This document shows positions 1 through 12,365 of a stretch of DNA of 64,000 bases, piece after piece. The stretch lies in NCBI GenBank assembly GCA_032622095.1, contig CP136069.1, forward strand, positions 167,516,394-167,580,393. The letters are read 5' to 3'. Under the pieces are notes generated by a model, which saw nothing but the letters and a program-made list of their open reading frames with translations, had not been told where the DNA came from and did no database searches. Positions within the stretch are counted from its first letter, which is position 1, and each line of letters opens with the position of its first letter. The position numbers were made by a program, and so were the translations under genes. Origin of the DNA: Siphonodentalium dalli (lineage: Eukaryota > Mollusca > Scaphopoda > Gadilida > Siphonodentaliidae).

Positions 1-141
1 TGGGGATAAAAAGCGCATTGCGTACAGTTTCTTTCAATTATCCAATTTCTTCCGATATAATTACCGACGTCGCTCTGGAATCCTAACTCCTGATAAATCT
101 AAGTGCCAAGTCCGATTTTGTATCAACCCATATACCCTGTG

Positions 142-210
142 CCAATTCATTCTCTTATATATGCGAGTCGACCATAGTTCGCCTCGCATATATATAAGAG
201 AATGCATTGG
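142..210. repeat. Palindromic MITE core (copy 1)
   Basis: A near-perfect hairpin of about 69 bp that starts with GCCAATTCATTCTC and ends with GAGAATGCATTGG. The same palindrome recurs at about 10.46, 10.67, 47.82, 47.89, 51.20, 51.49, 59.77 and 59.97 kb, usually as one of a pair inside a longer MITE. Here only one half of the MITE is recognisable, with the AT-rich spacer following to about 290. It does not look coding. Confidence 0.75.
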
Positions 211-1150
211 CCTAACAATTTTTCATCATTTGTTATTATTTTTTACAATATTTTAATAATTTTTTCTTATATTCTTTAACAGACTTATTTTGTAGGTTTA
301 GTGCCAGGGAATCGTACAGTTTTCATGGGCATCAAAATTAATACTATGAATACTTGGTGATAGTTTTGAGTTATAACATGCCCCTAAGGTTTTATCCAGT
401 TTGTTTTTAAATTCGCTATAGCATGCTTAAGCATACCCAAAACAAATTCAACCCAAAAAAATCTTTAAAAAACTATATAACTAGCTAGTTTGCGTACGAG
501 GAAACATGGGCAACACATCATCTCGTTACTTCTGTGTCACGCGCAACATGGCTAAGTCCATATAATGTAAACCACATTTTGTTTTTGAGGATATTGTGTC
601 TTCTCAATCATAGATACATAAAGTAATCATTTTAGTCACGAAATTATTAAAACACAGAAAAAGCACTTCCTTTAATATTCTCTAGTTTTAAAAATAAAAA
701 ACATAAAATATGAATTTCAGCTAATTCTGACAAATTGTGGCCTGGACATTTGATAAATTCCCAATTTTGAAGGCACACACTAGCGTGGGCACATACATTT
801 TTCTTCGGTGCAGATTCGTGATTACTTCCGAGATAAAAAAAAATGGTCATCTCAGTCGACAACAATATATTAGTCACACCTATTGCTATATATTTCGGTT
901 GATTATGTTATACTTCAGCCTGTGTGGTAACTTCACCCAAATGCAATATTATTATAGCGACACCATTAGCTTGTATGACGTAATTGACGTCGGGTATGGA
1001 AATCCAACCAGTACTACCATAATGGGTCAACCTCAATTGTCTAAAGTATATGACTAACTACTCACTACTGTATAGCATGGAAACCAAACCAAACCAATTG
1101 TTTGATACTTAAAATATTGGCTGCTGGTGTGTACTAGATACAGAACCCCT
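211..1150. other. Intergenic, no gene seen
   Basis: AT-rich sequence with only short, composition-driven open frames on both strands. I see no domain, splice pattern or RNA gene. The first part is probably the spacer of the MITE that begins at 142. Confidence 0.6.
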
Positions 1151-1684
1151 CAGTGAAGGGATGTGAACATTATATACCGGTATCGCAGCAGTGAAGGGAT
1201 GTGAACATTATATACCGGTATCGCAGCAGTGAAGGGATGTGAACATTATATACCGGTATCGCAGCAGTGAAGGGATGTGAACATTATATACCGGTATCGC
1301 AGCAGTGAAGGGATGTGAACATTATATACCGGTATCGCAGCAGTGAACGGATGTGAACATTATATACCGGTATCGCAGCAGTGAAGGGATGTGAACATTA
1401 TATACCGGTATCGCAGCAGTGAAGGGATGTGAACATTATATACCGGTATCGCAGCAGTGAAGGGATGTGAACATTATATACTGGTATCGCAGCAGTGAAG
1501 GGATGTGAACATTATATACCGGTATCGCAGCAGTGAAGGGATGTGAACATTATATACCGGTATCGCACTCAGTGAAGGGATGTGAACATTATATACCGGT
1601 ATCGCAGCAGTGAGGGGATGTGAACATTATATACCGGTATCGCAGCAGTGAAGGGATGTGAACATTATATACCGGTATCGCACT
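1151..1684. repeat. 38-bp minisatellite, about 14 copies
   Basis: A head-to-tail array of a 38-bp unit (AGTGAAGGGATGTGAACATT followed by ATATACCGGTATCGCAGC). Most copies are identical; single substitutions occur (for example AGTGAACGG near 1345 and a C/T change near 1480), and CACT replaces CAGC at two unit ends. No unique spacers lie between units, so it is not CRISPR-like. The unit contains the short palindrome TATACCGGTAT. Confidence 0.95.
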
Positions 1685-2130
1685 CGTTTGTTATGCCACA
1701 AGTTACAAGTTGACGGCTCTCGTTGTAACATTGCGCCACAACAAACTCGTGCGATAAATAACGCTAACTACATTCACACGCTGTATGGTTCTATCAATAG
1801 ATCGCAACGACATGTTCCCGCGTGAACTTTTGTGCCTTGCAATTGGTTGATAAATGTTAACCCGGGTGGTAGGCAGATGTATTTTCAGAACTAAACTGAC
1901 GTGAGTGAGCTAACTAGTTCACATTACAACCTTTGTTTGCACAAGTTGCAAGTACATGATTGTAGTGAACGTAGGCCCCCTATATATATATATTTATATA
2001 TCTATATCTATATTTGCGAATGTCTGTCTGTCTGTCTGTGTTGTATAGAAATCCACAGGGGACCATCTAGATGATACCAAAGGGGTCTACTATGGGTAAC
2101 TTTTTACGAGAAAGATAATGGTCGGGGTTA
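1685..2130. other. Intergenic with simple repeats
   Basis: Unique sequence followed by a TA-rich microsatellite (about 1980-2015) and a TCTG microsatellite (about 2021-2040). No gene is supported. Confidence 0.6.
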
Positions 2131-3600
2131 GAATTTTCTAAAGTGACGCAGTTGTTGTCAGGGGCAGAACAGGGGAGGGGCAGAATTTTTTGTTGTCGTC
2201 GATTGCCACGAAACTTACATAATTATAATCATCCCCATGATATTAAGAATCTAATGATGCGGTTTAAATATGTCAAAAGTGGCGTCGTTCGAGTCAGGGA
2301 TGCACGGAAGGGGAGAGGGGCACCAAAATATAAAAAGCGCCGATTTCCAACAAATTGATATATATTCTTCTTCATGATACAAGGAATCTAATTGTGCGAT
2401 TTAACAATGCCAAATTGTTGTTGTTTGGATGAGAGATTGGGGGGGGGGTGGGCACTAAATTTGATAATAATTGGTTTAGTCGCCGATTGCCACCACACTT
2501 ATACGAAATCATCCCCATGGTATGAGGAGTCTAATGGTGTGTCTTAAATCCGCCAAAGTGGCCTCATTCGAGTCAGGGGTGCATTGAAAGGGAGAGGGGC
2601 ACCAAAATTGATACACAAATTTTTTTAGCCCCAATTTCCACCAAATTGATACACGTTCTTATCCATGATACGTGGAATCTTATCGTGTGATTTAAAGACG
2701 CCATATTGGTGCTGTTTGGATGAGAGATGGGGAGGGGAGGGGCGGGCACCAAATTTTATATAAAAAAAATAGTTTAGTCGCCGATTAATACCAAACTTAT
2801 AAATAATCATCTTCATGATATCAGGAGTGTAATTGTGTGGTATAAGTGTGGCCATTCGACTTAGTGGTGTATAGAGGTGAGAGGGACACAAAAAATGATA
2901 ACAGTATGTTTAGCGCCGATTTCCACCAGATTGATACATATTCTTCTCCGTGATACGAGGAATCTTATCGTGTGGTTTAGATACACCAAATTGGTACCCT
3001 ATGGGTGAGAGATATGGGGACCTTAAATTTGATACGAATCTGTATACTCGCCAATTTTCACCAATTTCATATATATGCATCTCTAATCTCTAATGAGTCT
3101 TAGTGCGTGCAGCTTGATTCCGAAATAGGGACGGGAGGGTCACCAAATCTGATAAAAAATATTGTTAGTACCAATTACCAAACTCAGACACGTTCTTCTC
3201 AAATGATACGAGAAATCAAATCGTGCTGTCTGTCGAGTCAGCGTTCCAGGGGTAGGGCATCAACAATTGATTTAATAAACTATTTTAAGCGCAGATTTCC
3301 ACCAAATTATTATATTGTTCTTCTCTATGATACGAGGAATATAATCGTGTGATTTAAAGACGCCAAATTGCTGTCGCTTGGGTGAGAGATGTGGGGTCAT
3401 AACTATTCTCAGAATTTGTTTAGTTGCTGATTACCACCAAACATATATATAATCACCTCCAGTATATCATGCATCCATGACTCTAATGGGCGCGGTTTAA
3501 ATATGTCAAAAGTAGCAAAAGCTATATATTTAGCACTAATTTCCACCAAATTCATACACGTCACGGATGGCGAGAGGATATGCACTATCATTGATAATAT
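2131..3600. repeat. Degenerate tandem repeat, unit about 290 bp
   Basis: The phrase CGCCGATTnCCACCAAACTTAT, followed by an ATCATC..CATGATA segment and a GTGAGAGATGGGG segment, returns at roughly 2200, 2480, 2780, 3050 and 3430. The units are diverged, with indels. Each seems to contain two related half-units (CGATTTCCACCAAATTGATAC and CGATTACCACCAAACTTAT). The short open frames inside are not conserved between units, so it is non-coding. Confidence 0.75.
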
Positions 3601-4722
3601 TCTATTCGCCGATATCCTCCTATAAGTTATATATAGTCACCCAGGCCATCTCCATATCATTTAAAGGAGTTTTGGGCATTCACATTTCACAATCTCGACA
3701 AATGGTGACCCAATTAAGTCACTTGAACACTTATATCTTCTCAACTGTCATATTTATTTGGGGATGGCAATCAGGGAATTCACATAATGAGCTAGCAAAA
3801 AGAGATACATAAAAGAAGCATTAAACGTTTATTTATCATTCTATTAAGAGATACATATATTCTTGCAAACTGAGAGACATCGAACCGTCATAGGATTGCA
3901 TATATATTATAACACAATTGAGTCTGTTTCATTCAATACAGTTTCCACAAAAAAAGTTACAATTTGTCAAGAGATATGGAAATGTGTCGAAGGCCTGTTC
4001 AAAAATAGTGGTCACAGTGTGCAGTCAAATATATTTTCTTCTGATATCAAAGAAAACGCAGTCAGTAGCACATGACTTTTCAGGATCCTCCAATACTGTC
4101 ATCGGACAAGGGTATATCTGCCCGATACAGCGGAATTATTAGAACAGACTCATCGACTGACATAAACAACTCAAAATCTCGCTCTGTGTCTGGTAGCTGA
4201 TATACGTGCGCAGCAACATTTCTTTTAAACTGAGAATAGTTAGCCAATATATAGCACCATGAACAGAGGAGCACCTGGAAATTTCTTTTAAACATCTGTA
4301 TCTTCATGGAGATATGATAGCCATGTGTCCTCAAGAACTTAGTCCAACCCACTAGATTGATTGATACATCTCTATATGTAAACCCCAATTGTCGTCTTTT
4401 ATTTTTGCGAACTAATGTGTTTATGATGTTCATGTATCATATTATAACGTATGAAGTGTACGCATTTGGAAATAAATAAATACTTCATTATTGGTGGAAC
4501 GGATTAATCGCGATAAACAAAATGACAATTGACAAGGTGAGCTACTACTTATATTCCATGACTGTAATAATCATGTTTTGTGATGCTATTTGAATATACA
4601 ACTTATGACAATATATACGTGTAACACTTTGAGCAAGAGTATTCTCTATTCCCAACCAATATCCACAGCATGCAGAGGGTTTCAAATAACATTAACCTGG
4701 GCAACGCCGTGTGACCCTGCTA

Positions 4723-4749
<27 letters not shown>
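3601..4749. other. Intergenic, no gene seen
   Basis: AT-rich sequence. A minus-strand open frame at 4080-4433 (117 codons) has no recognisable domain and no supporting context. A TA dinucleotide run lies at about 4720-4756, directly at the border of the following inverted repeat. Confidence 0.5.
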
Positions 4750-4758
<9 letters not shown>

Positions 4759-4909
4759 CTAGTTTGATAAATCAACATGACGACTTTTACTATCAAAAAA
4801 CGTCTTTAATTCCTAGGCATTTCATGCCTTCATGGCAATTTTCAAGGAATGACGTGTATAACACTGTGACGTCATATAGCAACATGGGGGATAACTCTTG
4901 ACGTCAAAG

Positions 4910-5215
4910 TTAAGAACTATTGAGTTTTGTCCGGAATTTGAGTTTGAAATAATCTTCCTTGCTCAGTCTTTCCGAATCACTATCACTTGCCATCTTATAG
5001 AATGGGAAGATTGTGTACATCCCTCTACCACATACATCTATATGTTGGCCTAGAGGGATCATCCTAGTGCTGGGATCTCTAATTTGTTGTCGATGGATCC
5101 GATTTCTCTCGACTAGGGTATCACCTGTCTGTCCGGCGTATGATTCACCACATCCCGAACATGTGATGCAATAAATTAAATTGCGTGATTTACAATTTAA
5201 TGTTGCATTTGGCAC
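4910..5215 (-). pseudogene. GIY-YIG endonuclease, Penelope-like (left arm)
   Basis: Open frame of 101 codons. NLIYCITCSGC, then SYAGQTGD, then a conserved R-N-R-I-H stretch, match the GIY-YIG nuclease of Penelope-like elements (the YIT..G..Y.GQT core), which nicks target DNA before target-primed reverse transcription. It lies downstream of the RT fragment on the same strand but in another frame, with a stop between them, so no joined product is made here. It is about 98 percent identical to the plus-strand copy at 5910-6191 by eye. Confidence 0.8.
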
Positions 5216-5304
5216 AATGTTTTGTCCATTTTTGAGTTGGAGTTCTGTTCCTGTGTACAGATAGTCGTAGCCAACCCAATTGTTCTACAACGCGGGTCTC
5301 CACA

Positions 5305-5916
5305 CTAGAACACATGGTGTACTTTTTTTGTTCTGTTATATTTTGCTCTTGTTAACAGTTTTTTCATATTCCGTGGCTGTCTTTTACTCTCCAAAAAATT
5401 GTTACCTGGGAATACTTTCAGCATGCGTGTGTCCTTATGTAAAATTGGTAACAAGCTACTTGCGATTCCCACCTGGTTAGGGTGATAAGGGTTGTGTGTA
5501 GTTACATATGGGATTTTTTCACCCTCACATACTCTTTGTTTCTCCTGACGCAAATTCTCAACTGGTCTTTGTTTGGCCTTGTTTATGCCACCCAAGATGA
5601 GATTTAACGGATAATGCTGCTTTTGGAGAAATGATTCCAATTCCCGTAATCTTATATCTCGAGTTTCTGGATTGTCCACTATCGCGCACACTCTCCTAGC
5701 TAAACAGAATGGGATGTTCCTTTTTGTGTGTGCTGGGTGACATGAATGAAAATCGAGATATTGATGTGTGTCAGTGTTTTTGTAGTATATATCCGTTTCT
5801 ATTTTAGTTCCGAGTTTTCTTATTAGAACATCCAAGAATGGTAATTGTTCAGTACTTTTTTCTAGGGTAAACTGAATTGATGGGTGAAGTGAATTAAGTA
5901 TACTGTGAAATGTCAC
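5305..5916 (-). pseudogene. Penelope-like reverse transcriptase, C-terminal part
   Basis: Open frame of 203 codons. EQLPFLDVLI, TDIYYKNTDTHQYL and the HSCHP.HTK...P...A.R segment are the palm-thumb end of Penelope-like RTs, which lies just before the endonuclease. The catalytic YADD region and everything upstream are absent because the fragment ends at the inverted-repeat junction near 5911. A stop ends the frame at 5305, and the linker to the endonuclease at 4910-5215 needs further frame changes. It is a truncated, inactive copy. Confidence 0.8.
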
Positions 5917-6191
5917 GCAATTTAATTTATTGCATCACATGTTCGGGATGTGGTGAATCATACGCCGGACAGACAGGTGATACCCTAGTCGAGAGAAATC
6001 GGATCCATCGACAACAAATTAGAGATCCCAGCACTAGGATGATCCCTCTAAGCGAACATATAGATGTATGTGGTAGAGGGATGTACACAATCTTCCCATT
6101 CTATAAGATGGCAAGTGATAGTGATTCGGAAAGACTGAGCAAGGAAGATTATTTCAAACTCAAATTCCGGACAAAACTCAATAGTTCTTAA
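5910..6191 (+). pseudogene. GIY-YIG endonuclease, Penelope-like (right arm)
   Basis: Inverted duplicate of the endonuclease at 4910-5215, reading on the plus strand (93 codons). It has the same NLIYCITCSGC and AGQTGD motifs and the same C-terminal FKLKFRTKLNSS end. It starts abruptly at the inversion junction with no RT upstream, so it is a fragment. Confidence 0.8.
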
Positions 6192-6353
6192 CTTTGACGT
6201 CAAGAGTTATCCCCCATGTTGCTATATGACGTCACAGTGTTATACACGTCATTCCTTGAAAACTGCCATGAAGGCATGAAAGGCCTAGGAATTAAAGACG
6301 TTTTTTGATAGAAAAAGTCGTCATGTTGATTTATCAAACTAGTCATATATATT

Positions 6354-8160
6354 TCTGTACACATACTATTATCAACTATATATATAGCTTTTCATGACTT
6401 CCCTTGTATGTCAAATATATTTAACGATGTATGTACGAACACAAAGGGATAGAGATGGATAGAGTGATCACAAATAAGCCCCATCGACAGAAAAACCTAC
6501 ACATGGTGATTATAGTGTCAGATTGAGCAGGGAGATTTTAACTGGTTGTCGTATACGTACGATTTCGATACTTGTACAATGTAATTGAAAACAAACTGAA
6601 TTGCCGGAGATAATAGACTGATAAAAATATTTCCAAGTTAAAAGGGTGAAAATATATATTTCAAGTATATTTTCCAAAGGGTCGGTGTAACATTTTGTTT
6701 AAGGAGAAACTTAGATTTAGCAACCAAAATTACACTGAATGTAGGAAAACATCATACTAGTGGTATAAAGTATAATTTGCAGTTACATTAGCTGGAAAAT
6801 TTAGCCATTGTAATGATTACAACCTATTCTCCAGTCTTAATTTTCAAATGCAGTGCCATTTTCTACCATGGAATCGCGGTAACATTCACATGTAAGGTCT
6901 CCGCTGCCCGAGTGCACCTCCTCCCTGAACCAGATATTATGTCCGGAAAACTATATTTGCACCCCATTCGGTTGAAAATCTGCAATGGTTACTCAATATT
7001 TCCAACTCTTAGAAATCCCCAACCCAACAATTCTAACCGATCGAAACTTCTCAACTAATTGCCATTTAACTCCATAAATCAATCATCACGAACTTTGGGA
7101 CGAAGATTATGGTGATGCGCCAACACCCATTGACACGTCACTGCATGAAATTCCCAATTGTTGAGTAATTTGGTGAGAATCGCCCCTGTCACAACATAAT
7201 TTATATGGAAACCCTTATTTATCAAAGCCAATTTGTCTCTGTTTATGAACCCCATCTCAAAATATTTCTATCTACGCACATGCGTAATTTGAACCCATCA
7301 TCCCAATATGACTACGATTTTATTGACCCCGTGAAACTTCGCACGTCGACAAAGGGTTAATGCATGAGTGCGCAATACACCAAGCGATAATCCGACATAT
7401 CGACATTCGCGCGCGTTTCCACTAATTCAGCCTCGTATACTTGTAATGTTAACATCGTGTTCTACCCGATTTGTGTTATTTCTGTACTATGGAACCCCCT
7501 AAGTTGGTAATTTATCAGCCCGTCAAGTAAGTTCTTGTTTTTCCCGAAGTTAGACAATTCGAGTACTATAGAATAACAAAAAGATGCAGCGTTGGGACAC
7601 TCCATTCACCACAAAAACCGAGCAGCTTGCTGCTGAAATGAATCCCAGTTACAGAATGGCTCTCCCAGAACATTATATAAGTCAGTTCACAACGATGTAT
7701 GGTGTGAAAAAGGGTAATCGCCTATTGTTAAATTACAATATCCAATGCAAGGAATTTACAAGAATACAATTGCTCGAGTACTATAGAACACAAGTCTAGC
7801 TTTACAAGACTAGGAAATTACCGACGAACGCTGTCCGCGTGTTCAAACACGGCTATTGGAAATCTATAATACAGGGCCCTGGTCGTCTTCCTGCATCGCC
7901 CAAAAAATGAATTCCGGACAGTGGTCATACAATCAAATTAAACATGTGCTCATATGGTATTGCAACTTTTATCAACACCGACGTAAAGCTGAAATATCAT
8001 TGGCTAATAATTATTGCTGTACATAAGTTATACAAGTTAATGAAAATGTGTCAAATATCAGTTTCCTGTGATATGTTAGTGTTATGAATGATACAACTAC
8101 CCCATGACAAGACGCCTGGGTAGCAATCTTGACAATATAAGTTTTTACATTCAACTTTTT
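6354..8160. other. Intergenic, no gene seen
   Basis: No domain or repeat structure recognised. A plus-strand open frame at 7584-7799 (71 codons) has no family resemblance and no splice or promoter context. The sequence is moderately AT-rich. Confidence 0.5.
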
Positions 8161-11100
8161 CAAGGTAAGACTCGATTAATTATATTGTAACCTGGCGTTT
8201 AAAGTTGGTGCGTGACATAAGGGATTGTAAATTTATGTAAACTACTTGCCATTGTTTTGGGAAGATATGTGGCGGTAGATTTTCAGTAAATGTGGTTCTA
8301 GCCATAATTCCGTGAATATTTCCAGTTTGTTCACTTATCATTGTTTGATTATTATATTTATTGTAAGCGTCCAAAAGTGGGCTGGGTAAAATATTATTTA
8401 ACCAATCAAGCATGAATTGATAACATTTCATTTTGTACATGTCCTTAATTTTTAGAATCTTTCCAACTTCTAAGTTTAAATAGCGAGTCTGTGTGGCTAT
8501 TGTATCTTACGTTGTGGATAGTTCGGATAGCTTTTTTCTGTAGTACAATCAGTTTATAGACGGTTTTAGCATTGCCAAAAATTTCAATACCATACATTAT
8601 ATGACTTTGAATAAGAGAATTATATAACATGTGCATACTTTTTGCGGAAGTATTTATTTTACACGATTAATGGCATATAGCGCTAAAGCTATTCTTGTTG
8701 AGTTAATAGCTACATTGTGTTCAACATTTTAAATGTTCACCGATATGAATACCACGGAATTCGAATATGGACTCTCTATAATTGGTGCGTATTCTTTCTA
8801 TTTTTGATTACCATTTATTATAAGATGGTGATTATTTGAAGTATGTTTACCGGCTGCTGGTTGAATAATGCTATACTTGGTGTTTAGTGAAAGCTTATTT
8901 GCCTTACACCAATCATTTAAGCAATTTAATTGAGCATTGGTATGGAAAAAAGATACGTTATATCATGATGAGATGTATATCCTGTTGTGTCACTTTCAAA
9001 TAGACATTTTGTACTTTTGTGTATACCATTGACATATATTAGAAAAAGTATTGGCGCGAGTAGAAAACCTTGAAGCACCCAAATCGTGTTGTGCCGCTTT
9101 GAGGAGACTGATAATGCAAGGTCTACAAATTGCATCCTGTCATTTATGTAGCTTTGAAACCAGTTTTTAACATTAACCCTAATAGTATTACAGTTTAGTT
9201 AGAGTATATCTTGGTTTATCGCATCAAAAGCCTTTGAAAAGTCAATAAAAGTAGCTTGTGTACAGTCCTTAGTTTTCTTATCAGTATTACTAGCTATATC
9301 ATTTATAGAAGTTTAATTATGGGATGTACAGTGGAGCGACCTTTACGAAACCCATATTGTTGAATGTAAAATGTATCATAACAATTCCGTTAAATGACTG
9401 CAGACGACTTTCTCTGGTACCTTTGAAAATATTGGAAGTATACTGATCGGACTATAATTTTCAACTAGAGTTTTTTTTATTAGATTTGAATAATGGTATA
9501 ATTTAGCTATTTTAATGTCATAGGAACAACACCCAGATTTATTAGGTGGGATAGGGGTGCAGATATTTCACTTAGTTTCCTTAAGAATTCCACTGTTATC
9601 CTTACTAATCTTATTTTTCACATTGCTCACCATATTATAGAACTCTTTTCGGTTTTCGGTTAATCAATTTATTTACTTGTATGCCAGATATATTCCCTCA
9701 GAATATCCCATGTGATCTTCATATTACGTTTATACACTTGTAGCATACTCTTATAATACTCTCTTTTCAGATATATTTTGACGCGATTAAGGTATCGGCA
9801 GTAATTTTTGTAATTTTCCATATTGATGCCTGTTAGATACCTCAATTGTTTTCTATATAATTTTCCCTTTCTATTGACAGAAATAGGCCTTTGGTCATCC
9901 ATGGCTGTTGTTTTTTGTATTTTTGTTAGTTTTTATTAGTGAAAAGGCAATGTCATAAACATTTATGTCGATATCCATGAATAATTGGTATGAATCATCT
10001 GCGGATGAGGATTGCAAAATTATTTCAAAATCTATAGATCATAGCAATCGCTTAAAACAGGATATCTTATCTCCATCAAAGATCCGATGCCGAATGGATT
10101 CACAGCCACCTTTTGGCTTTTCGAGGTATCTATTTGGCGATAAAATATCCCATAGTGGTCAATGACATCTGTTATTATTTCAGATTGAAATTTGTTAACT
10201 GGGTCATTTGAGAGTATCTGGTTAATAAGGGTTGCCCCATGTGATGTTACTCCTATGGGTTTAAGAATATTAGTATGTGACTACCGCATCAATACATTCA
10301 TTTGTTTTAACCCTTTACCCAACAAAACGGCCAAAAACGCCCAAATAAAGCTTCAACAGCCTAAAATATTTTCGGTCTGTCTCAATAACACCATACAAAT
10401 ATGGATATCATTGGAACCGGTTCATTGATCACATTGTGATGGTTACAGTTATGCTCTGTGCCAATGCATTCTCTTATATATGCGAGTCGACCATAGGTCG
10501 CCTCACATATATAAGAGAATGCATTGGCGTTAAAAAAAAAAATTAACACTTTTTACCATTTTTTCTTACATAATTAACAATTTTATAATTTTTTCTTACA
10601 TTTTTTAACAATTTTTATAATATTTTTCTACATTCTTTGACAACTTTATCATTTTTACTATGTGTTAAGCCAATGCATTCTCTTATATATGCGAGGCGAC
10701 CTATGGTCGACTCGCATATATAAGAGAATGTATTGGCACAGGGCCGTTCTGTTGGGTAAAGGGTTAACATGTTGTCTATATTATAATCCCCATTAAAAAA
10801 ACTTGTGTTGTGTTCAGAATTTATTCTACTCATAATTTCTTTCATTGATTTAATAAATATGTTTATATCTGCTTTTGGTTGAGAATTGGGTCTATAAATA
10901 ATTTCCTAGTTGATTCAATTATTCCAATGAGAAGAGATTCGAACACATGTGGGATAGAAACTGATAAGTCATCTCTAGCCCTTTAGTTTAATTCGGACCT
11001 TATAAACATTCCTACTCCTCATCTGTGGTCGTCCTCTACATGTCTGTTTGTCCTTATCGATGGATGATATCCTTCCACAAGGAAAATCAACATTATATGG

Positions 11101-11360
11101 CGCTCTAAATATTTATGTAAGTCAAATCAGTCCAAAGTTTTCAATCTTATTTTGATGTTCAAACATAATTGTGTTGAATGAATCCCAATTAGCGTTAAGA
11201 CTTTGACAATTTAGATTAAACAAGGATATATTGCACTTTGTTCTAATTGCTCTATGGTATTCATCAGCTGAATAGTAGTGAGTCTTTGGTAAACCAATAA
11301 TTGGGTTATCATCAAACTCTAATTTTCCACAATTTTTAAATTTATATGTTTCCTTGAATT
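8161..11360 (-). mobile_element. Degenerate LINE (CR1/Jockey-like)
   Basis: On the minus strand, in order: remnants of an APE-type endonuclease (about 11345-10780, with a NCQSLNANWDSFNTI-like start and a later RxDLSVSIPH-like segment), a pre-RT linker (9902-9669, RKQLRYLTGI and KREYYKSM), an RT palm block (9135-8926, QGFLLAPILFLIYVNGI, resembling the PQGSVLGPILFLLYIND motif), the thumb (8636-8445, LIQSHIMYGIEIFGN and LQKKAIRTIHN) and the C-terminal tail (8440-8180). Every block lies in a different frame or is separated by stops, so it is a pseudogene. A TTAA-flanked MITE interrupts it at 10311-10763. Confidence 0.8.
10311..10763. mobile_element. TTAA-flanked MITE (piggyBac-like) inside the LINE
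   Basis: The element is flanked by TTAA on both sides (10307-10310 and 10764-10767). Its ends are inverted repeats: CCCTTTACCCAACAAAACGG on the left and the complement of CCGTTCTGTTGGGTAAAGGG on the right. TTAA duplication and a CCC terminus are features of piggyBac-type insertion. Inside are two copies of the 70-bp palindrome (about 10456-10528 and 10669-10737) separated by an AT-rich spacer. It has no coding capacity. Confidence 0.8.
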
Positions 11361-12365
11361 GAATTTGTTCTTATTCTCTATCTCATAGATGCCATTGGTT
11401 CAGCCATTTATCTATAGTAATTGAATGTAATATGATAAGAAAAGCAGCTACTGTGATTATGGTAACATAGAATGCAAATGTAGTTTATATAAGAATGTAA
11501 TCCAGGTAAACCATGGGAGCTGAACGCCAGAAAATAAGGAGAATTAATAATGAACACAAAAAAATATTTGGTTTCTCACCAGTGTGCGTATAAACTGCAC
11601 CATATATTTTTGTCCGGTATCCCTAACCCAGATGTTCATGGGAGAGCACGAATTGGACTCATGGCGCACCCCTCAAGCATAAAACCAATTTTTTTATTTT
11701 CTAAGTGCCGAATATCGAATATCCAACTTCGAACGTCCAACTAACTTCACGCGAATCTCGAATGAATATCTGAATATCCGTTAAATATCCAATGTGAAAT
11801 AAAATTTCAGCTAAAAGTGGAAAATTTGTGTGTTGGAGAGCACGAATTAGGTCTTGAGAAGTCTCCTGGTGCAATCAGGAAACTGCGATATTTTGTGTGT
11901 GTGGATATGTTGGCCGAAATTTTCAGTCCAGATATGGTATTCGATATTCAAAACGCATGACGCTGACCATGTCTGGTCTTATAGATTGGCATGCGCAGTT
12001 CTCGTATGGGAATGACTATAATTACCAAATTTCAGCTCAATCGGCTCAAATGTAGCCTGCGCCCTCCACAGCTATATGTCGTGTAAGTGTAAATTTTCTA
12101 AGTCCAGCTATGGTCTGAAAAACAGGAAAAGCGCGGAATTTCGGACGAAGTTTGAGTGGGAGAGCACATTGGACTCATGGCGCACCCCTCATGCATAAAA
12201 CCAAAATGTTTTTTAAATATCGAATATCCAATGTCCAACGTCCAACTAACTTCACGCGAATATCCGTTGAATATCGAACGTCCAACTAACTTCACACACT
12301 TGGAATTGGTGTGTTTCATAGAGACAAAGTCTTGAGAGCAAAGCTAATTGGGAGATAAGTATGTA
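11361..12365. repeat. Intergenic with a dispersed direct repeat
   Basis: Segments at about 11634-11756 and 12150-12262 share roughly 110 bp in direct orientation (GGGAGAGCAC, then GGACTCATGGCGCACCCCTC, then TCGAATATCCAA, then CGTCCAACTAACTTCACGCG). The short motif TCCAACTAACTTCAC occurs a third time at about 12280. No gene is seen. Confidence 0.6.

Larger units (their letters stand above)
4750..6353. mobile_element. Penelope-like element fragment with inverted ends
   Basis: Two nearly identical arms of about 440 bp in opposite orientation (about 4750-5190 and 5911-6353) enclose about 720 bp. Each arm carries the GIY-YIG endonuclease end plus 3' flank of a Penelope-like retroelement, pointing outward. 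The middle carries the C-terminal part of the reverse transcriptase on the minus strand. Combining an RT end with a GIY-YIG domain is the hallmark of endonuclease-bearing Penelope-like elements. The 5' part of the RT is missing and the reading frame is broken between RT and endonuclease, so the copy is dead. Such inverted partial copies are known as insertion by-products of this class. Confidence 0.8.

Noticed and set aside
1151-1684. CRISPR-like array
   Set aside because: Units are contiguous with no unique spacers, and the genome is eukaryotic; this is a minisatellite.
4080-4433. 117-codon minus-strand gene
   Set aside because: No domain, no splice or promoter signals, AT-rich composition; probably chance.
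7584-7799. 71-codon plus-strand gene
   Set aside because: No family resemblance and no supporting context.
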